Shown in pieces: positions 1 through 12,524 of a stretch of 64,000 bases of DNA. The notes below the pieces were generated by a model. That model was not told the origin of the DNA, ran no database searches, and was given only the letters and a program-made list of their open reading frames with translations. The translations under genes were made by a program, and so were the position numbers. Position 1 is the stretch's first letter; each line of letters begins with the position of its first letter. Location of the stretch: NCBI RefSeq assembly GCF_000816845.1, contig NZ_CP006877.1, forward strand, positions 3,722,501-3,786,500. Reading direction: 5' to 3'. This DNA is from Rhizobium gallicum bv. gallicum R602sp. GTDB taxonomy: Bacteria; Pseudomonadota; Alphaproteobacteria; Rhizobiales; Rhizobiaceae.

Positions 1-1
1 G

Positions 2-631
2 ACGCCGAATTCCGAACTGCTTTACGTCAATGCCCGTTTTGGCGATACGGTGACACGCTTCTACCGCTTCCAGGATGCGGACGGAAACGTCGATTACTTT
101 GATCAGGACGGCAAGAGCATCCGTCAGTTCTTGCTGCGCAACCCGGTGCCGAACGGCATTTTCAAGTCCGGTTTCGGCATGCGACGCCACCCGATCCTGG
201 GGTTTGCCCGCATGCATACGGGCGTCGACTGGGCCGCTCCCCGCGGCACGCCGATTATCGCGACCGGCAATGGCACGGTCGAGAAGGCCGGCTGGGATTC
301 CGGCGGCTATGGCAATCAGACGATCGTCCGTCATGCCAATGGATACGAGTCCTCCTACAACCACCAGAGCGCCATTGCCAAAGGCATCGTGCCCGGAGCC
401 AAAGTTCGCCAGGGCCAGGTGATCGGCTGGGTCGGCACCACCGGCGAATCCACCGGACCGCATCTGCACTACGAGATGATCGTCAACGGCACCAAGGTCG
501 ATCCGCTCCGCATCCGCCTGCCGGGCGGCAAGTCGCTGGCCGGCGAAGCACTGGCTAAATTCCAGGACGAGCGCAAGCGCATCGATACGCTCCTGAATAA
601 CCAGCCGGTCGATCAGATCGCTAGCAAGTAG
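2..631 (+). CDS. M23 family metallopeptidase (LytM domain), 5' end outside window
   Basis: The reading frame is open from base 2 and continues upstream of the window, so only the C-terminal 209 residues are seen. They form a LytM/peptidase M23 domain. The zinc ligands are visible in MHTGVDWAAPRG (HxxxD) and in GPHLHYEM (HxH). Members of this family are periplasmic endopeptidases that cut peptidoglycan cross-links, or inactive activators of amidases; the intact ligands here favour an active enzyme. A GTG at 50 could serve as a start, but the frame reads through it with sensible residues (LLYVNARFGDTV), so the gene is treated as cut by the window edge. A hairpin terminator follows the stop codon. 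Confidence 0.9.
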   Translation, partial: TPNSELLYVNARFGDTVTRFYRFQDADGNVDYFDQDGKSIRQFLLRNPVPNGIFKSGFGMRRHPILGFARMHTGVDWAAPRGTPIIATGNGTVEKAGWDSGGYGNQTIVRHANGYESSYNHQSAIAKGIVPGAKVRQGQVIGWVGTTGESTGPHLHYEMIVNGTKVDPLRIRLPGGKSLAGEALAKFQDERKRIDTLLNNQPVDQIASK

Positions 632-633
632 GC

Positions 634-668
634 CAAAAAAATGGCGGCCGGAGCCGCCATTTGCTTTC
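634..668. terminator. bidirectional rho-independent terminator between M23 gene and clpB
   Basis: Stem ATGGCGGC (641-648), loop CGGA, stem GCCGCCAT (653-660). A run of seven A on the left gives a U tract for minus-strand transcripts (clpB). TTTGCTTT on the right serves plus-strand transcripts. It lies between two convergent stop codons. Confidence 0.85.
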
Positions 669-682
669 CCGGATGCCGGTCT

Positions 683-3286
<2,604 letters not shown>

Positions 3287-3569
3287 ATTCTACCTCCATG
3301 GATCGCCCTGCCCTTATAAGGCACAGACCGATGATTGAGATTGAGCTCCCTCAAAAGGCGAGCCGTTGCTTCATCCTTTTTGGAAATTGGACGAAGCATT
3401 CGAGGACGAATATGGGATGGATTTTCGCGAGTTTAAAGAGCCGGAACCACGAAAGCCGGGCCGAACAATCCTTCGCGAACGCGCGGCCGCGGCCTGATGG
3501 CACGAACGTTCAAGACCCGATTGTAGCGCTGCTGGTATGCGTTGCAGCTTCCTAAACAGCAGAGCCGTG

Positions 3570-4166
3570 ATGACCCTCGAGCAAACGATTGCATTTCTGA
3601 CCTTTTCAGTCGTCGGCGCCATCACGCCCGGCCCGAGCAACGTCATGATCATGGCGACCGCGTCACTCGTGGGTTTGACACGCGGCCTGCCATGCGTGCT
3701 CGGTGCTGCCTTGGGAATGTCGTCGCTATTCTTCTGTGCGGGACTCGGCCTTGCGCAGTTGTTTCTGCTTTATCCGCTTACGCTAACGATCATGAATCTG
3801 ATCGGCGCTGCCTTTCTGTTTTGGCTGGCCTGGAAGATCGCGACCGCGGACGTGACGCAGGCGAAAGGCGACACGAAAGCCGTGGGCTTTCTGCACGCGG
3901 CGGCGTTTCAATGGATGAATCCGAAGGGTTGGCTGGTTGCCATGAGTGGGATTACCGCCTACGCCGGCGCATCTCCAGGAAGCGCTTTCGGCTTGGCCGC
4001 AACCTTCGCAGTCCTATTTTTTGTGGCAGCCTTCCCGAGCGGTCTCGCCTGGTTAATGGCTGGCGCAATGATGCAGAAACTGCTTCAAGACGCGCGCATT
4101 GCGCGCGCCTTCAATATCGTGATGGCAATCGCACTCGCCGGCTCTGTCGCGACAATATTCGTGTGA
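3570..4166 (+). CDS. LysE family amino-acid exporter
   Basis: A 198-residue hydrophobic protein with about six membrane segments and the LysE/RhtB signature near the N terminus (VGAITPGPSNVMIMATAS). The family exports amino acids or related small metabolites by proton exchange at the inner membrane; the substrate cannot be read from sequence. The start was set at the ATG of MTLEQTIAF, which matches the family's usual first helix. A longer frame begins at 3537 but its extra residues are not hydrophobic. The 3' end converges on the DUF4167 gene with a 15 bp gap. Confidence 0.88.
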   Translation: MTLEQTIAFLTFSVVGAITPGPSNVMIMATASLVGLTRGLPCVLGAALGMSSLFFCAGLGLAQLFLLYPLTLTIMNLIGAAFLFWLAWKIATADVTQAKGDTKAVGFLHAAAFQWMNPKGWLVAMSGITAYAGASPGSAFGLAATFAVLFFVAAFPSGLAWLMAGAMMQKLLQDARIARAFNIVMAIALAGSVATIFV

Positions 4167-4181
4167 GCCGGAGAGGCAGCC

Positions 4182-4862
4182 TTATTCCGTTGCCGCTTCG
4201 ACGAGAGCCGGTGCTTCGGCGGAAGCAGCCTCGCCTTCGCCTTCGCCTTCGGCGCGGCGCGGACGACGCGGGCGGTTGCTGGCGTTACGGCGGCGCGGCT
4301 GGCGTTCGCGCTGTTGGCCGCCTTCTTCCTCCATGGAGACTTCGGCCGGAATGCCTTCGATTTCAGGCTGAGGGCCGGTTCCGTCGTTGGTATCCTGAGC
4401 CGGGGCCGGTAAAGAAGCGGGAGCTTCTGCGCGCTGTTCGCGACGATTCTGCTCGCGCGGCGGCTGAACGACGACGGCATCATCGCCGTCTACCGTATCC
4501 AGTTCGTCGCCATCGCGCTCGCCACCTTCGCGGTCGGTGTATTCGTTCCGATCGTCGCGCTGGAAACGTTCCTGCATCTGCGTCTGGGCGGCCGCAATGA
4601 TGCGGTAATAGTGCTCTGCGTGCTGCAGGTAGTTCTCGGCTATGACGCGGTCACCGGAGCTCTGCGCATCGCGGGCAAGCTGCGAATATTTTTCAGCAAT
4701 ATGCTGAGCCGTACCGCGGATCTTCACGTCGGGGCCGGAGCTGTCGTAGGTCCGCGTCAGCGGATTTCCACCCTTGCGGTTGAAATTGTTGTTGTTATTT
4801 CCGCCGCCGTTATTGTTACTGCCACGCCCTCGACCGCGCTTGTTCTGCTGTCCTGGCCTCAT
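4182..4862 (-). CDS. DUF4167 domain-containing protein
   Basis: A 226-residue protein. The N terminus (1-30) is Arg/Gly/Asn-rich low-complexity sequence (RGRGRGSNNNGGGNNNNN). A conserved DUF4167 segment follows (about 35-95, with RTYDSSGPDVKIRGTAQHI and AENYLQHAEHYYRII), then a disordered acidic/Arg-rich tail to the end. The family is confined largely to alphaproteobacteria. Its function is unknown to me; the RGG-like start could suggest nucleic-acid binding, which is inference only. The gene reads alone, with 340 bp of noncoding DNA before it. Confidence 0.88.
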   Translation of the reverse strand: MRPGQQNKRGRGRGSNNNGGGNNNNNFNRKGGNPLTRTYDSSGPDVKIRGTAQHIAEKYSQLARDAQSSGDRVIAENYLQHAEHYYRIIAAAQTQMQERFQRDDRNEYTDREGGERDGDELDTVDGDDAVVVQPPREQNRREQRAEAPASLPAPAQDTNDGTGPQPEIEGIPAEVSMEEEGGQQRERQPRRRNASNRPRRPRRAEGEGEGEAASAEAPALVEAATE

Positions 4863-5202
4863 AGATCGTTCACCTGAATTCTCTGTTTGTGTGGAGTTAT
4901 GGCACCAACCGCCGTGGCCGGTAAACCGGCTCAGGGCCTTCGTGCCGCAAGCATAATGCGCCTTCGCGCCGACCTGCCGCTTGTTCTCAAGTCATATTGA
5001 CTGATTCACGCATTGGGTCGTGTTCAACCTTTGAAACTCTCGTTTAAAAGAGTGGACCCCCGAGGCCGACCAAGTACCGAACGAATCGACGTTCCTTCTT
5101 GACTGCCCAACGCGTGAGGGCAACCTATATCGCTTCCCCGTGAAATCCAAGCCTTTTCTTCGCAATAGCAGTAATGTCCTGTTCAATGCTGCAATTTGTC
5201 GC
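4863..5202. other. intergenic region without a supported gene
   Basis: This 340 bp stretch must hold the promoter of the DUF4167 gene and the end of the prmC transcript. Short open frames in it lack ribosome sites and recognisable products. Visible structure is limited to a 14 bp inverted repeat GCCGGTAAACCGGC (4917-4930) and a weak ACTCT-N8-AGAGT repeat near 5036-5053. Neither has a U tract, so I do not call a terminator. Confidence 0.5.
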
Positions 5203-6075
5203 TCAAGCGATGGGTGCGAACACGAGCACCCGGTCATTCTGGCCATAATCCTTTGCGGATTCCACGCATTTGAAACCTGCGGCCTCGAAGACCGCCGTTA
5301 CGTGATTGCGCTGGTCGTAGCCGATTTCCAATCCTATGACGCCGTTTGGCTGCATGAACCTGGCAGCATCCTTGGCTATCGCTTTATATGCGTCAAGCCC
5401 ATCGGGGCCACCATCCAGAGCTGCCGCCGGATCAAACTTCGTCACTTCAGGAGCGAGATTGTCAATCACATTGGAAGCAATATAGGGCGGATTTGAGACG
5501 ATTGCGTGAAACGTACCGTGAATGTTTTGAAACCAACTTGATTGCACAGCCTCAAACCGTTCCTTCAATCCGTTTCTTGCAGCGTTTGATTCAGCCGTCC
5601 TGAGGGCATCTGCGGATACATCGCTTCCGATACCTGACGCTCCCGGAAATTCGCTCAAAAGCGCAAGGCATATTGCCCCGGTTCCGGTTCCTAGATCAAG
5701 GATATGGAGATGTTCCTCCGTCTTTGCAAGGGTTCTTAAATAAGGAAGCATCGTATCGACGAGAATTTCCGTGTCTGGCCGCGGCTCCAGCGTTTCGGCG
5801 GAAAGCGACAGCGGCAGACCGTAAAATTCCCGCTCGCCGAGAATACGGTGGACCGGCTCATGGGCTAGCCGTCGTTCCACAGCCGCCGGGATCAGCGCCT
5901 CTTTATCGGCAGCGACGGGCTCATTACCACGTGATAGCATCTCGCTCGAGGAGAACTTCAGCAATCCGGCAACGAGCAGTCTTGCATCCGTTGCGGGATC
6001 GACGATACCGGCTTCGGTGAAGCGGCGGCGGACTTCGGCGAGAACTTCAGAAACCGTCGGCCGCGCTCCGGTCAT
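5203..6075 (-). CDS. prmC: peptide chain release factor N5-glutamine methyltransferase PrmC
   Basis: A 290-residue class I SAM-dependent methyltransferase. It has an N-terminal helical domain, the SAM-binding motif [15 protein letters not shown] (about 120-135) and the catalytic NPPY motif in [10 protein letters not shown] (about 190). PrmC methylates the Gln of the GGQ motif in RF1 and RF2. Its ATG overlaps the stop of prfA in an ATGA, so enzyme and substrate are translationally coupled, the classical prfA-prmC arrangement. Confidence 0.96.
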   Translation of the reverse strand: MTGARPTVSEVLAEVRRRFTEAGIVDPATDARLLVAGLLKFSSSEMLSRGNEPVAADKEALIPAAVERRLAHEPVHRILGEREFYGLPLSLSAETLEPRPDTEILVDTMLPYLRTLAKTEEHLHILDLGTGTGAICLALLSEFPGASGIGSDVSADALRTAESNAARNGLKERFEAVQSSWFQNIHGTFHAIVSNPPYIASNVIDNLAPEVTKFDPAAALDGGPDGLDAYKAIAKDAARFMQPNGVIGLEIGYDQRNHVTAVFEAAGFKCVESAKDYGQNDRVLVFAPIA

Positions 6076-7151
6076 TGCTGCTCGCCAAGCTGAGCCAGTT
6101 GGCTTGCCTGATAATCGGCAAGCAGGGCATCCACCACTTCGTTGATCTCGCCTTCCATCATCCGGTCCAGCTTGTAGAGCGTCAGATTGATGCGGTGATC
6201 GGTAATACGGCCCTGCGGGTAATTGTAGGTGCGTATCCGCTCCGAGCGGTCGCCGGAGCCGACCTGGCTCTTGCGATCGGCGGAACGTTCGCTATCGGCC
6301 CTTTGCCGTTCGGCATCATAGAGCCTCGAACGCAGTACCTGCATCGCCTTGGCGCGGTTCTGGTGCTGTGACTTCTCCGAACTGGTGACGACAATGCCCG
6401 TCGGCAGATGCGTGATACGCACCGCGGAATCCGTGGTGTTGACGTGCTGGCCGCCCGCGCCGGACGATCGCATCGTATCAATACGAATGTCTTCCGGCCG
6501 GATCTCAATGTCGATTTCTTCGGCTTCCGGCAGCACGGCGACCGTTGCTGCCGACGTATGAATGCGCCCACCCGCTTCCGTTTCGGGCACGCGCTGCACA
6601 CGATGCACGCCGGACTCGAACTTCAGCTTGGCGAAGACGCCCTTGCCGGTGATCGTGGCGATAATTTCCTTGTAGCCGCCGGCTTCGCCCTCGCTTGCGG
6701 AAAGGATTTCGACCTTCCAGCCATTCGCTGCGGCGAAACGCTCGTACATGCGAAAAAGATCGCCTGCGAAGAGTGCGGCCTCCGAGCCTCCCGTACCCGC
6801 GCGGATTTCAAGGATCGCGCTCTTTTCGTCTGCTGCATCCTTGGGCAGCAGCAGGATCTGGATTTCCTGCTCCAGCGCCTCGATGCGCTCCTTCACATCC
6901 GGCAACTCCTGCTCCGCGAGATCGCGCATCTCACGGTCGACGGACCTGTCTTCAAGCAAGGCCTCGAGATCGGAACGCTCGGCTTCAGCCTTTTCATAGG
7001 CGCGGATCTTGGTGACGACGGGCTGCAGCTCGGAATATTCGGAGGCGAGCTTCACGTAGACGTCCGCCGACGGGCCGGCCGACATCCGCGCTTCAATTTC
7101 GCCGAAGCGGCGTTCCAGCTCGCGCATCTTTTCAACGGGAAGCTTCGCCAC
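6072..7151 (-). CDS. prfA: peptide chain release factor 1
   Basis: A 359-residue class I release factor. The GGQ motif that triggers peptidyl-tRNA hydrolysis is in [17 protein letters not shown]. The stop-codon recognition loop region reads [14 protein letters not shown], where E. coli RF1 has PAT. RF1 decodes UAA and UAG. The start is a GTG with GGAGCGAAG immediately upstream. The gene lies 28 bp after ptsP and overlaps prmC by 4 bp, giving a ptsP-prfA-prmC operon. Confidence 0.97.
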   Translation of the reverse strand: MAKLPVEKMRELERRFGEIEARMSAGPSADVYVKLASEYSELQPVVTKIRAYEKAEAERSDLEALLEDRSVDREMRDLAEQELPDVKERIEALEQEIQILLLPKDAADEKSAILEIRAGTGGSEAALFAGDLFRMYERFAAANGWKVEILSASEGEAGGYKEIIATITGKGVFAKLKFESGVHRVQRVPETEAGGRIHTSAATVAVLPEAEEIDIEIRPEDIRIDTMRSSGAGGQHVNTTDSAVRITHLPTGIVVTSSEKSQHQNRAKAMQVLRSRLYDAERQRADSERSADRKSQVGSGDRSERIRTYNYPQGRITDHRINLTLYKLDRMMEGEINEVVDALLADYQASQLAQLGEQQ

Positions 7152-7179
7152 CCTTCGCTCCGATTCTTCTTATAATTTG

Positions 7180-9447
7180 CTAAAGGGGAATATTGTGGCT
7201 CTCGGCGAAGTGGGCAAGCACCTCGCGCATTGGGGTCGTGGCGTGGATATCGTCCAACGCCTCGTTCATGACCTTCGCCAGCGCCGCCGCATCGAGACCG
7301 AGCAGCATTGCCTTTACCGGCCCGATCGAGGCCGGCGACATCGACACCGAGCGGAAGCCGAGACCAAGCAGCGCCATCGCCGAGATCGGCTTGCCGGCAA
7401 GCTCGCCGCACAATGTCACGGGCGTATTGTTACGCTCACCGGCTCGCACGATGTCGCGCAAGAGCCTGAGGAACGGCTTTCCCAGCGTATCGAAGCGGTC
7501 GGAAACGCGCGCATTGCCGCGATCCACTGCCATAGCGAACTGGAAGAGGTCATTGGAGCCGACCGAGACGAAATCGACAGTCGCCATCAGTTCGTCGAGC
7601 TGCCAGAGTAGTGCCGGCACCTCCAGCATCGCACCGAACTGCAGCTTGCGCGGCAGGCCGTGGCCGAAGCGGGACAGGTGCTGCACTTCCTTCTGCAGAA
7701 GCTCGCGAACGGCCGCGATCTCGGAAACCTCGGTCACCATCGGCACCATGAGCTTCAGCTCGGCCCCGGCCGCCGCCTTCAGCATGGCGCGAAGTTGCGT
7801 GCGCAAGAGCCCCGGACGGTCGAGCGACAAGCGAATGGCGCGCCAGCCGAGTGCAGGATTCTCCTCCTCGTGGCCGCGGAAATAGGGTACAACCTTATCG
7901 CCGCCGATATCGAGCGTGCGGAAGGTAACGATGCGGCCGGCCGCCTGCTTCAGCACGTTGCGATAGAAGATTTCCTGCTCGTCGGCCTTCGGCATCGTGG
8001 AAGCGATCATGAACTGCAGCTCGGTGCGGAAGAGGCCGATACCTTCGGCACCCGATTCCGCAAGCTGCGGCAGATCGACCAGAAGCCCGGCATTCATCAG
8101 CAGCGAAATCCGCTGCCCGTCCCTCGTCAGCGGCTCAACGGAGCGCAGCGCCCGGAACTGCTCCTGCCGGCGTGCTCGGAAGCGGACTTTTTCCTCGTAA
8201 GATCTCTGATGCTCCGGCAACGGCCTCAGATGCACATGGCCGCCGTCGCCATCGATGATCACGGCATCGCCGTTTTCGGCAAGCGCGACAACGCCTGCCG
8301 CCTGGCCGATCACCGGAATGCCCATGGCACGGGCGACGATGACGACGTGACTGGTGACGGCGCCTTCCTCGAGCACCAAGCCGCGCACATTGGCGCGCGG
8401 GTAGTCGAGCAGTTCGGCGGCACCCATGGCGCGCGCGAGGATGATCGCATCACTCGGGAAACCATCACCCGACGTGTGGCCGCTGTAGCCAGTCAGCTGC
8501 CGCAAAAGGCGGTTCGCCAAGTCTTCAAAGTCATGCATGCGCTCGCGGAGATAAGGATCCGTCAGACGCATCATGCGCGCTTTGGTGTCGCTCTGGACTT
8601 TTTCGACCGCGGCTTCCGCCGTCAGGCCGTTGCGGATCGCCTCTTCGAGCTTCCGCACCCAGCCCTGGTCATGTGCGAACATGCGGTAGGTTTCCAGAAC
8701 CTCGCGATGCTCACCCTCCATCGAAACGTCGCGGCTCGAAAGCAAGTCGTCGATCGAAATCCGGAGCGATCCCATCGCTTCCGCCAGCCTGCGGATTTCC
8801 TTCTCCGAATCTTCGTTGAGAAGATTGGTGACGACGATGCGCGGCTCGTGCAGCACGACATAACCGAGCCCGATGCCTTCGTTATAGGTATCGCCGTTGA
8901 TCGTGACGGAGCGCGTCAGGTCAAGTTCAAGGCCGGGCTTCGTGATCTTCTTGAGCTCGCCGGTGGCGATCATCTCGGCGAGCACCATCGCCGTGGTCTC
9001 GAGCGCTTCTAGCTCTTCCTCGCGGTAGGTGCGGCTCGCCTTGTTCTGCACGACGAGAACGCCGAGCGAACGGCCGGTGCGTAGGATCGGCACGCCGAGG
9101 AAGGAATGGTAGATTTCTTCGCCGGTTTCCGGGAGATAACGGAAAGCGGGGTGCGACTGTGCATCGGAGAGGTTGAGCGGCTGCGCGGAAGCGGCGATCG
9201 TACCGACGAGGCCCTGCCCCATCTTCAATTGCGACAGGTGGACGGCCTCTTTCTTCAGGCCCTCAGTCGCATAAAGTTCGAGAACGCCGTCAGAGCGCAG
9301 CACGTAGACGGAGCAAACCTCCGCGACCATATTGCTGGCGATCTGCCGAACGATCCGGTCGAGACGCTCCTGCGGCTCCAGCGGCTCCGCCATCAACTCG
9401 CGCAGCCGCTTGAGCAGCACGCGCGGACCGCCGGATAGGTCTCTCAT
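7180..9447 (-). CDS. ptsP: phosphoenolpyruvate-protein phosphotransferase PtsP (EI-Ntr)
   Basis: A 755-residue enzyme I of the nitrogen PTS. The N-terminal GAF domain (about 1-165) distinguishes it from the sugar-type EI and is the site of nitrogen sensing in characterised homologues. The phosphohistidine domain follows, with the active-site region LEEGAVTSHVVIVARAMGIP. The C-terminal PEP-binding barrel contains GIGLFRTELQFM and VTLCGELAGKP. It passes phosphate from PEP to NPr and then to PtsN, linking nitrogen and carbon status to potassium transport, ABC transport and PHB metabolism in rhizobia. It lies 87 bp downstream of lysC. Confidence 0.97.
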   Translation of the reverse strand: MRDLSGGPRVLLKRLRELMAEPLEPQERLDRIVRQIASNMVAEVCSVYVLRSDGVLELYATEGLKKEAVHLSQLKMGQGLVGTIAASAQPLNLSDAQSHPAFRYLPETGEEIYHSFLGVPILRTGRSLGVLVVQNKASRTYREEELEALETTAMVLAEMIATGELKKITKPGLELDLTRSVTINGDTYNEGIGLGYVVLHEPRIVVTNLLNEDSEKEIRRLAEAMGSLRISIDDLLSSRDVSMEGEHREVLETYRMFAHDQGWVRKLEEAIRNGLTAEAAVEKVQSDTKARMMRLTDPYLRERMHDFEDLANRLLRQLTGYSGHTSGDGFPSDAIILARAMGAAELLDYPRANVRGLVLEEGAVTSHVVIVARAMGIPVIGQAAGVVALAENGDAVIIDGDGGHVHLRPLPEHQRSYEEKVRFRARRQEQFRALRSVEPLTRDGQRISLLMNAGLLVDLPQLAESGAEGIGLFRTELQFMIASTMPKADEQEIFYRNVLKQAAGRIVTFRTLDIGGDKVVPYFRGHEEENPALGWRAIRLSLDRPGLLRTQLRAMLKAAAGAELKLMVPMVTEVSEIAAVRELLQKEVQHLSRFGHGLPRKLQFGAMLEVPALLWQLDELMATVDFVSVGSNDLFQFAMAVDRGNARVSDRFDTLGKPFLRLLRDIVRAGERNNTPVTLCGELAGKPISAMALLGLGFRSVSMSPASIGPVKAMLLGLDAAALAKVMNEALDDIHATTPMREVLAHFAESHNIPL

Positions 9448-9534
9448 GGCGTCTCAAGCTCCAAAAACAAAAGCAAAGTAACCCGGCAGACGCCGCGTGA
9501 CTTCACAACTTAAATGCGGCAGGCCTGCTGGGAA

Positions 9535-10809
9535 TCAATTCTTATCCAGACCGTAGCAGGAATGCAAAGTCCTGACAGCGAGTTCCGCATAAGGACCGTC
9601 GATGAGGATGGAAATCTTGATTTCCGAGGTCGTGATCGCCTTGATGTTGATGCCCTTCTCGGCAAGAGCCTTGAAAGCGGTGGCGGCAACACCGGCATGC
9701 GAACGCATGCCGATGCCGATGACCGAAACTTTGACCAAGCCCGATTCGTTCTGCACGACGTCGTAGCCGATCTTTTCCTTGTTCTCGTCGAGCACCTTGA
9801 TCGCCTTCTCGACGTCGCCCGATGGCACGGTGAAGGTCATGTCGGTCTTTGAACCGTCCTCGGAAATGTTCTGGACGATCATGTCGACATTGATATGGCT
9901 CTCTGCGAGGGGGCCGAAGATCGCGGCGGAAACGCCGGGCCGGTCGGCAAGACGGCGAAGCGAGATCTGAGCCTCATCCTTGGCATAGGCGATGCCGGTG
10001 ACTACTTCCTGTTCCACGATTTCATCCTCGTCACAAATCAGCGTTCCGGGCGGATTCAACAAATCACCCATGCCCGGAGCATCGGGATCTTCGAAAGAGG
10101 AGCGCACGAAGGTACGGACCTTGTGTACCATGGCAAGCTCGACCGAGCGAACCTGCAGCACCTTGGCGCCGAGCGAGGCCATTTCGAGCATTTCCTCGAA
10201 GGCGATCTTCTTCAGTCGACGCGCCTGCGGCACGATGCGCGGATCGGTCGTATAGACGCCGTCGACATCGGTATAGATATCGCAGCGATCGGCTTTGACA
10301 GAAGCCGCGATCGCCACCGCCGACGTATCCGAACCGCCGCGGCCAAGCGTCGCTATCCGATTGTCCGGCCCGAGACCCTGGAAGCCGGCGATGACGGCAA
10401 CCTGACCCTCGCCCATGCGCTTGATGATGTCGGCACCGTCGATTTCAAGGATGCGGGCAGCGCCATGCGCATTGTCGGTGCGGACCGGAATCTGCCATCC
10501 CTGCCAGGAGCGCGCATTGATGTCCATGGCCTGCAGCGCGATCGCCAGCAACCCGGAGGTCACCTGCTCACCGGAAGCGACGACCGCGTCATACTCGCGC
10601 GCATCGTAGAAAGGTGAATTGGCACCGACCACCTTCGGCGTCCCCTGCACCCAGCCGACCAGCTCGTTAGTCTTGCCGGACATCGCCGACACCACCACCG
10701 CAACCTCGTGGCCGGCATCGACTTCACGTTTCACATGGCGGGCAACGTTCTTGATGCGGTCCAGATCAGCGACGGACGTTCCGCCGAATTTCATTACGAT
10801 GCGTGCCAT
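9535..10809 (-). CDS. lysC: aspartate kinase
   Basis: A 424-residue monofunctional aspartokinase catalysing ATP-dependent phosphorylation of L-aspartate, the first step to Lys, Thr and Met. The N terminus has the kinase signature MKFGGTSVAD, and the nucleotide-binding region GRGGSDTSAVAIAA lies near residue 160. Two C-terminal ACT domains (about 265-424) are the usual site of Lys/Thr feedback inhibition. The ribosome site GAGG precedes the ATG. The 262 bp upstream, shared with the divergent cyclase gene, shows no recognisable riboswitch. Confidence 0.97.
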   Translation of the reverse strand: MARIVMKFGGTSVADLDRIKNVARHVKREVDAGHEVAVVVSAMSGKTNELVGWVQGTPKVVGANSPFYDAREYDAVVASGEQVTSGLLAIALQAMDINARSWQGWQIPVRTDNAHGAARILEIDGADIIKRMGEGQVAVIAGFQGLGPDNRIATLGRGGSDTSAVAIAASVKADRCDIYTDVDGVYTTDPRIVPQARRLKKIAFEEMLEMASLGAKVLQVRSVELAMVHKVRTFVRSSFEDPDAPGMGDLLNPPGTLICDEDEIVEQEVVTGIAYAKDEAQISLRRLADRPGVSAAIFGPLAESHINVDMIVQNISEDGSKTDMTFTVPSGDVEKAIKVLDENKEKIGYDVVQNESGLVKVSVIGIGMRSHAGVAATAFKALAEKGINIKAITTSEIKISILIDGPYAELAVRTLHSCYGLDKN

Positions 10810-11071
10810 AAGCCTCTACCACAGCAAACGCCGGGAGAGACGAAAGCCAGACCCGGCATGACGGAGCCCTGAAAACAGCATGGCCGAAGGGTCGGATAAG
10901 GAGTCTGTGGAACCCTTCTAAGGCCTTGCACCCAAGGGCCCAAGTTGCGGCGTCTCTTAGCGAGTTTGAATGGGGGTGGCAAGGTGGCCGTCGACTGAAA
11001 CGGAAAGACCCGCGGGACAATCTCATCCACCTTGAGGAAATCCGCTGATCGCGCATCAGATTCGGTGTAGG

Positions 11072-12490
11072 ATGTTTGCCATGAATGAGGCCCGGTCTTT
11101 ATTCGCACAACTGCGCCAGTCGGCGCAGCCGGAAATCGTCGACACTATTGAGCGGCTCGTCCATGACGCCCCCGACCGCAAGCTTTGCCGTGTCAATGCG
11201 CTTGCCTTTGCAGCCAGCGAGGACCTCGACGAAGAGCAGGTAGTCAACGCCTTCCTGCACGCGTCCCTCCTCGGCATATTCGATCTGTCATGGAACGTGC
11301 TGTGTCCCGGCTGTGGCGGGGTGCTCGATGCCAACACCTCGCTGAGGACCGTCCAGAGTGACGAGTATAACTGCGCGCTTTGCGCGGCGGGCTACGAGCC
11401 GACGCTGGACGAGATGGTCGAAGTCACCTTCACTGTCAGTCCGCGGGTGCGCCGCATTGCCGCTCACAATCCGCACGAATTGCCGCCATTGGAGTATTTC
11501 CGCCAGATCTATTGGAGTTCAGGTGTCGACCTGCCGGAGGAAGATTTTGAGGCGAAGGTCGACGAATTCGTGCTTGAATCCCTCGAACTGCCGCCGGGGG
11601 AAAAAGCCGTTATTTCCCTGCAGCTGCCTGCGGATTTCGTCATCATCTTCGAACCGGTCACCCACGCAGCGCAGTTCCTGGATATCAAAGGCGAGCCAAC
11701 CAAGGAGCGGCAGAGTCTCTCGCTTGTATTCGATCGCGCGCACCGGCATAGCGAGCCCCTTGAGCTGAGGCCCGGTCCGATGCGCATTTCGGTGGAAAAC
11801 CGCACCGAGGTCCGCACCTTGCCATCTGTTTGCATAGCCAACGAGGCCCTGCACGGTTTGCTCGGCCACCGCCGCCCGTTCCTGACTGCCAAGCGCCTGC
11901 TCTCCAACCAGACCTTTCGCGACATCTACCGCACCGACACGATAGACGTGGATCAGCGGTTGAAGATCACCAGTCTGACCTTCCTCTTCACCGATCTCCG
12001 CGGTTCGACTGAGCTTTACGAAAGAGTAGGCGACCTTGCGGCATTCGACCTCGTGAAAACGCATTTTAGCATTCTCAACGACATCGTTGGTGCGGAAGCG
12101 GGTGCTGTTGTGAAAACAATCGGCGACGCGGTGATGGCCACTTTCCCGACCCCCGACCGGGCAGTCGTCGCGGCCATGAGAATGCGCGAGGCGATGCGCA
12201 AGCTCAACGAGGAACGCGGCAGTGAAGATCTGCTTCTGAAGATCGGCATCCACGAAGGACCATGCATCGCCGTGAACCTGAACGAACGGCAGGATTACTT
12301 CGGGCAGACGGTGAACATCGCCTCGCGCGTCCAGCATCTGGCCACATCGCGCGAAATCTTCGCGACCGGCTCGGTGTTGGGCGACCCGCGCGCCCTAAGC
12401 CTTCTGACGGATCGTGGCCTCAATCCGATGTCGCAAAAAGTCACGCTTCGCGGCATCGCCCACGAAATCAGCATATTTGCGATTCCATAA
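11072..12490 (+). CDS. class III adenylate/guanylate cyclase with N-terminal Cys4 knuckle
   Basis: A 472-residue protein without membrane segments. An N-terminal helical part is followed by two CxxC pairs about 20 residues apart (CPGCGG near 77 and CALCAAGY near 100) that can bind zinc. A beta-rich middle section of unknown fold follows. The C-terminal catalytic domain (about 300-470) keeps the metal aspartates in FTDLRGSTEL (near 306) and IGDAVMA (near 350). It also keeps a Lys in VVKTIGD and the transition-state Asn/Arg in FGQTVNIASR (near 410). The Lys plus the Asp in QDYFG fit ATP specificity. The N-terminal layout resembles DUF5939-type cyclases. ATG 11081 is an alternative start. Product and signal are inferred. 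Confidence 0.9.
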   Translation: MFAMNEARSLFAQLRQSAQPEIVDTIERLVHDAPDRKLCRVNALAFAASEDLDEEQVVNAFLHASLLGIFDLSWNVLCPGCGGVLDANTSLRTVQSDEYNCALCAAGYEPTLDEMVEVTFTVSPRVRRIAAHNPHELPPLEYFRQIYWSSGVDLPEEDFEAKVDEFVLESLELPPGEKAVISLQLPADFVIIFEPVTHAAQFLDIKGEPTKERQSLSLVFDRAHRHSEPLELRPGPMRISVENRTEVRTLPSVCIANEALHGLLGHRRPFLTAKRLLSNQTFRDIYRTDTIDVDQRLKITSLTFLFTDLRGSTELYERVGDLAAFDLVKTHFSILNDIVGAEAGAVVKTIGDAVMATFPTPDRAVVAAMRMREAMRKLNEERGSEDLLLKIGIHEGPCIAVNLNERQDYFGQTVNIASRVQHLATSREIFATGSVLGDPRALSLLTDRGLNPMSQKVTLRGIAHEISIFAIP

Positions 12491-12524
12491 GCCACCTTCC
12501 TGGCCTTCGAAGGCGACTCAGCAC

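Noticed and set aside
3298..3569. Possible small genes and a sigma-32 promoter between clpB and the LysE gene
   Set aside because: Open frames on both strands lack ribosome sites and known motifs. No box pair matched the heat-shock consensus with proper spacing.
3542..4600. 352-codon frame overlapping the LysE and DUF4167 genes
   Set aside because: Arg-rich composition typical of an out-of-frame reading of GC-rich DNA; both real genes cover it.
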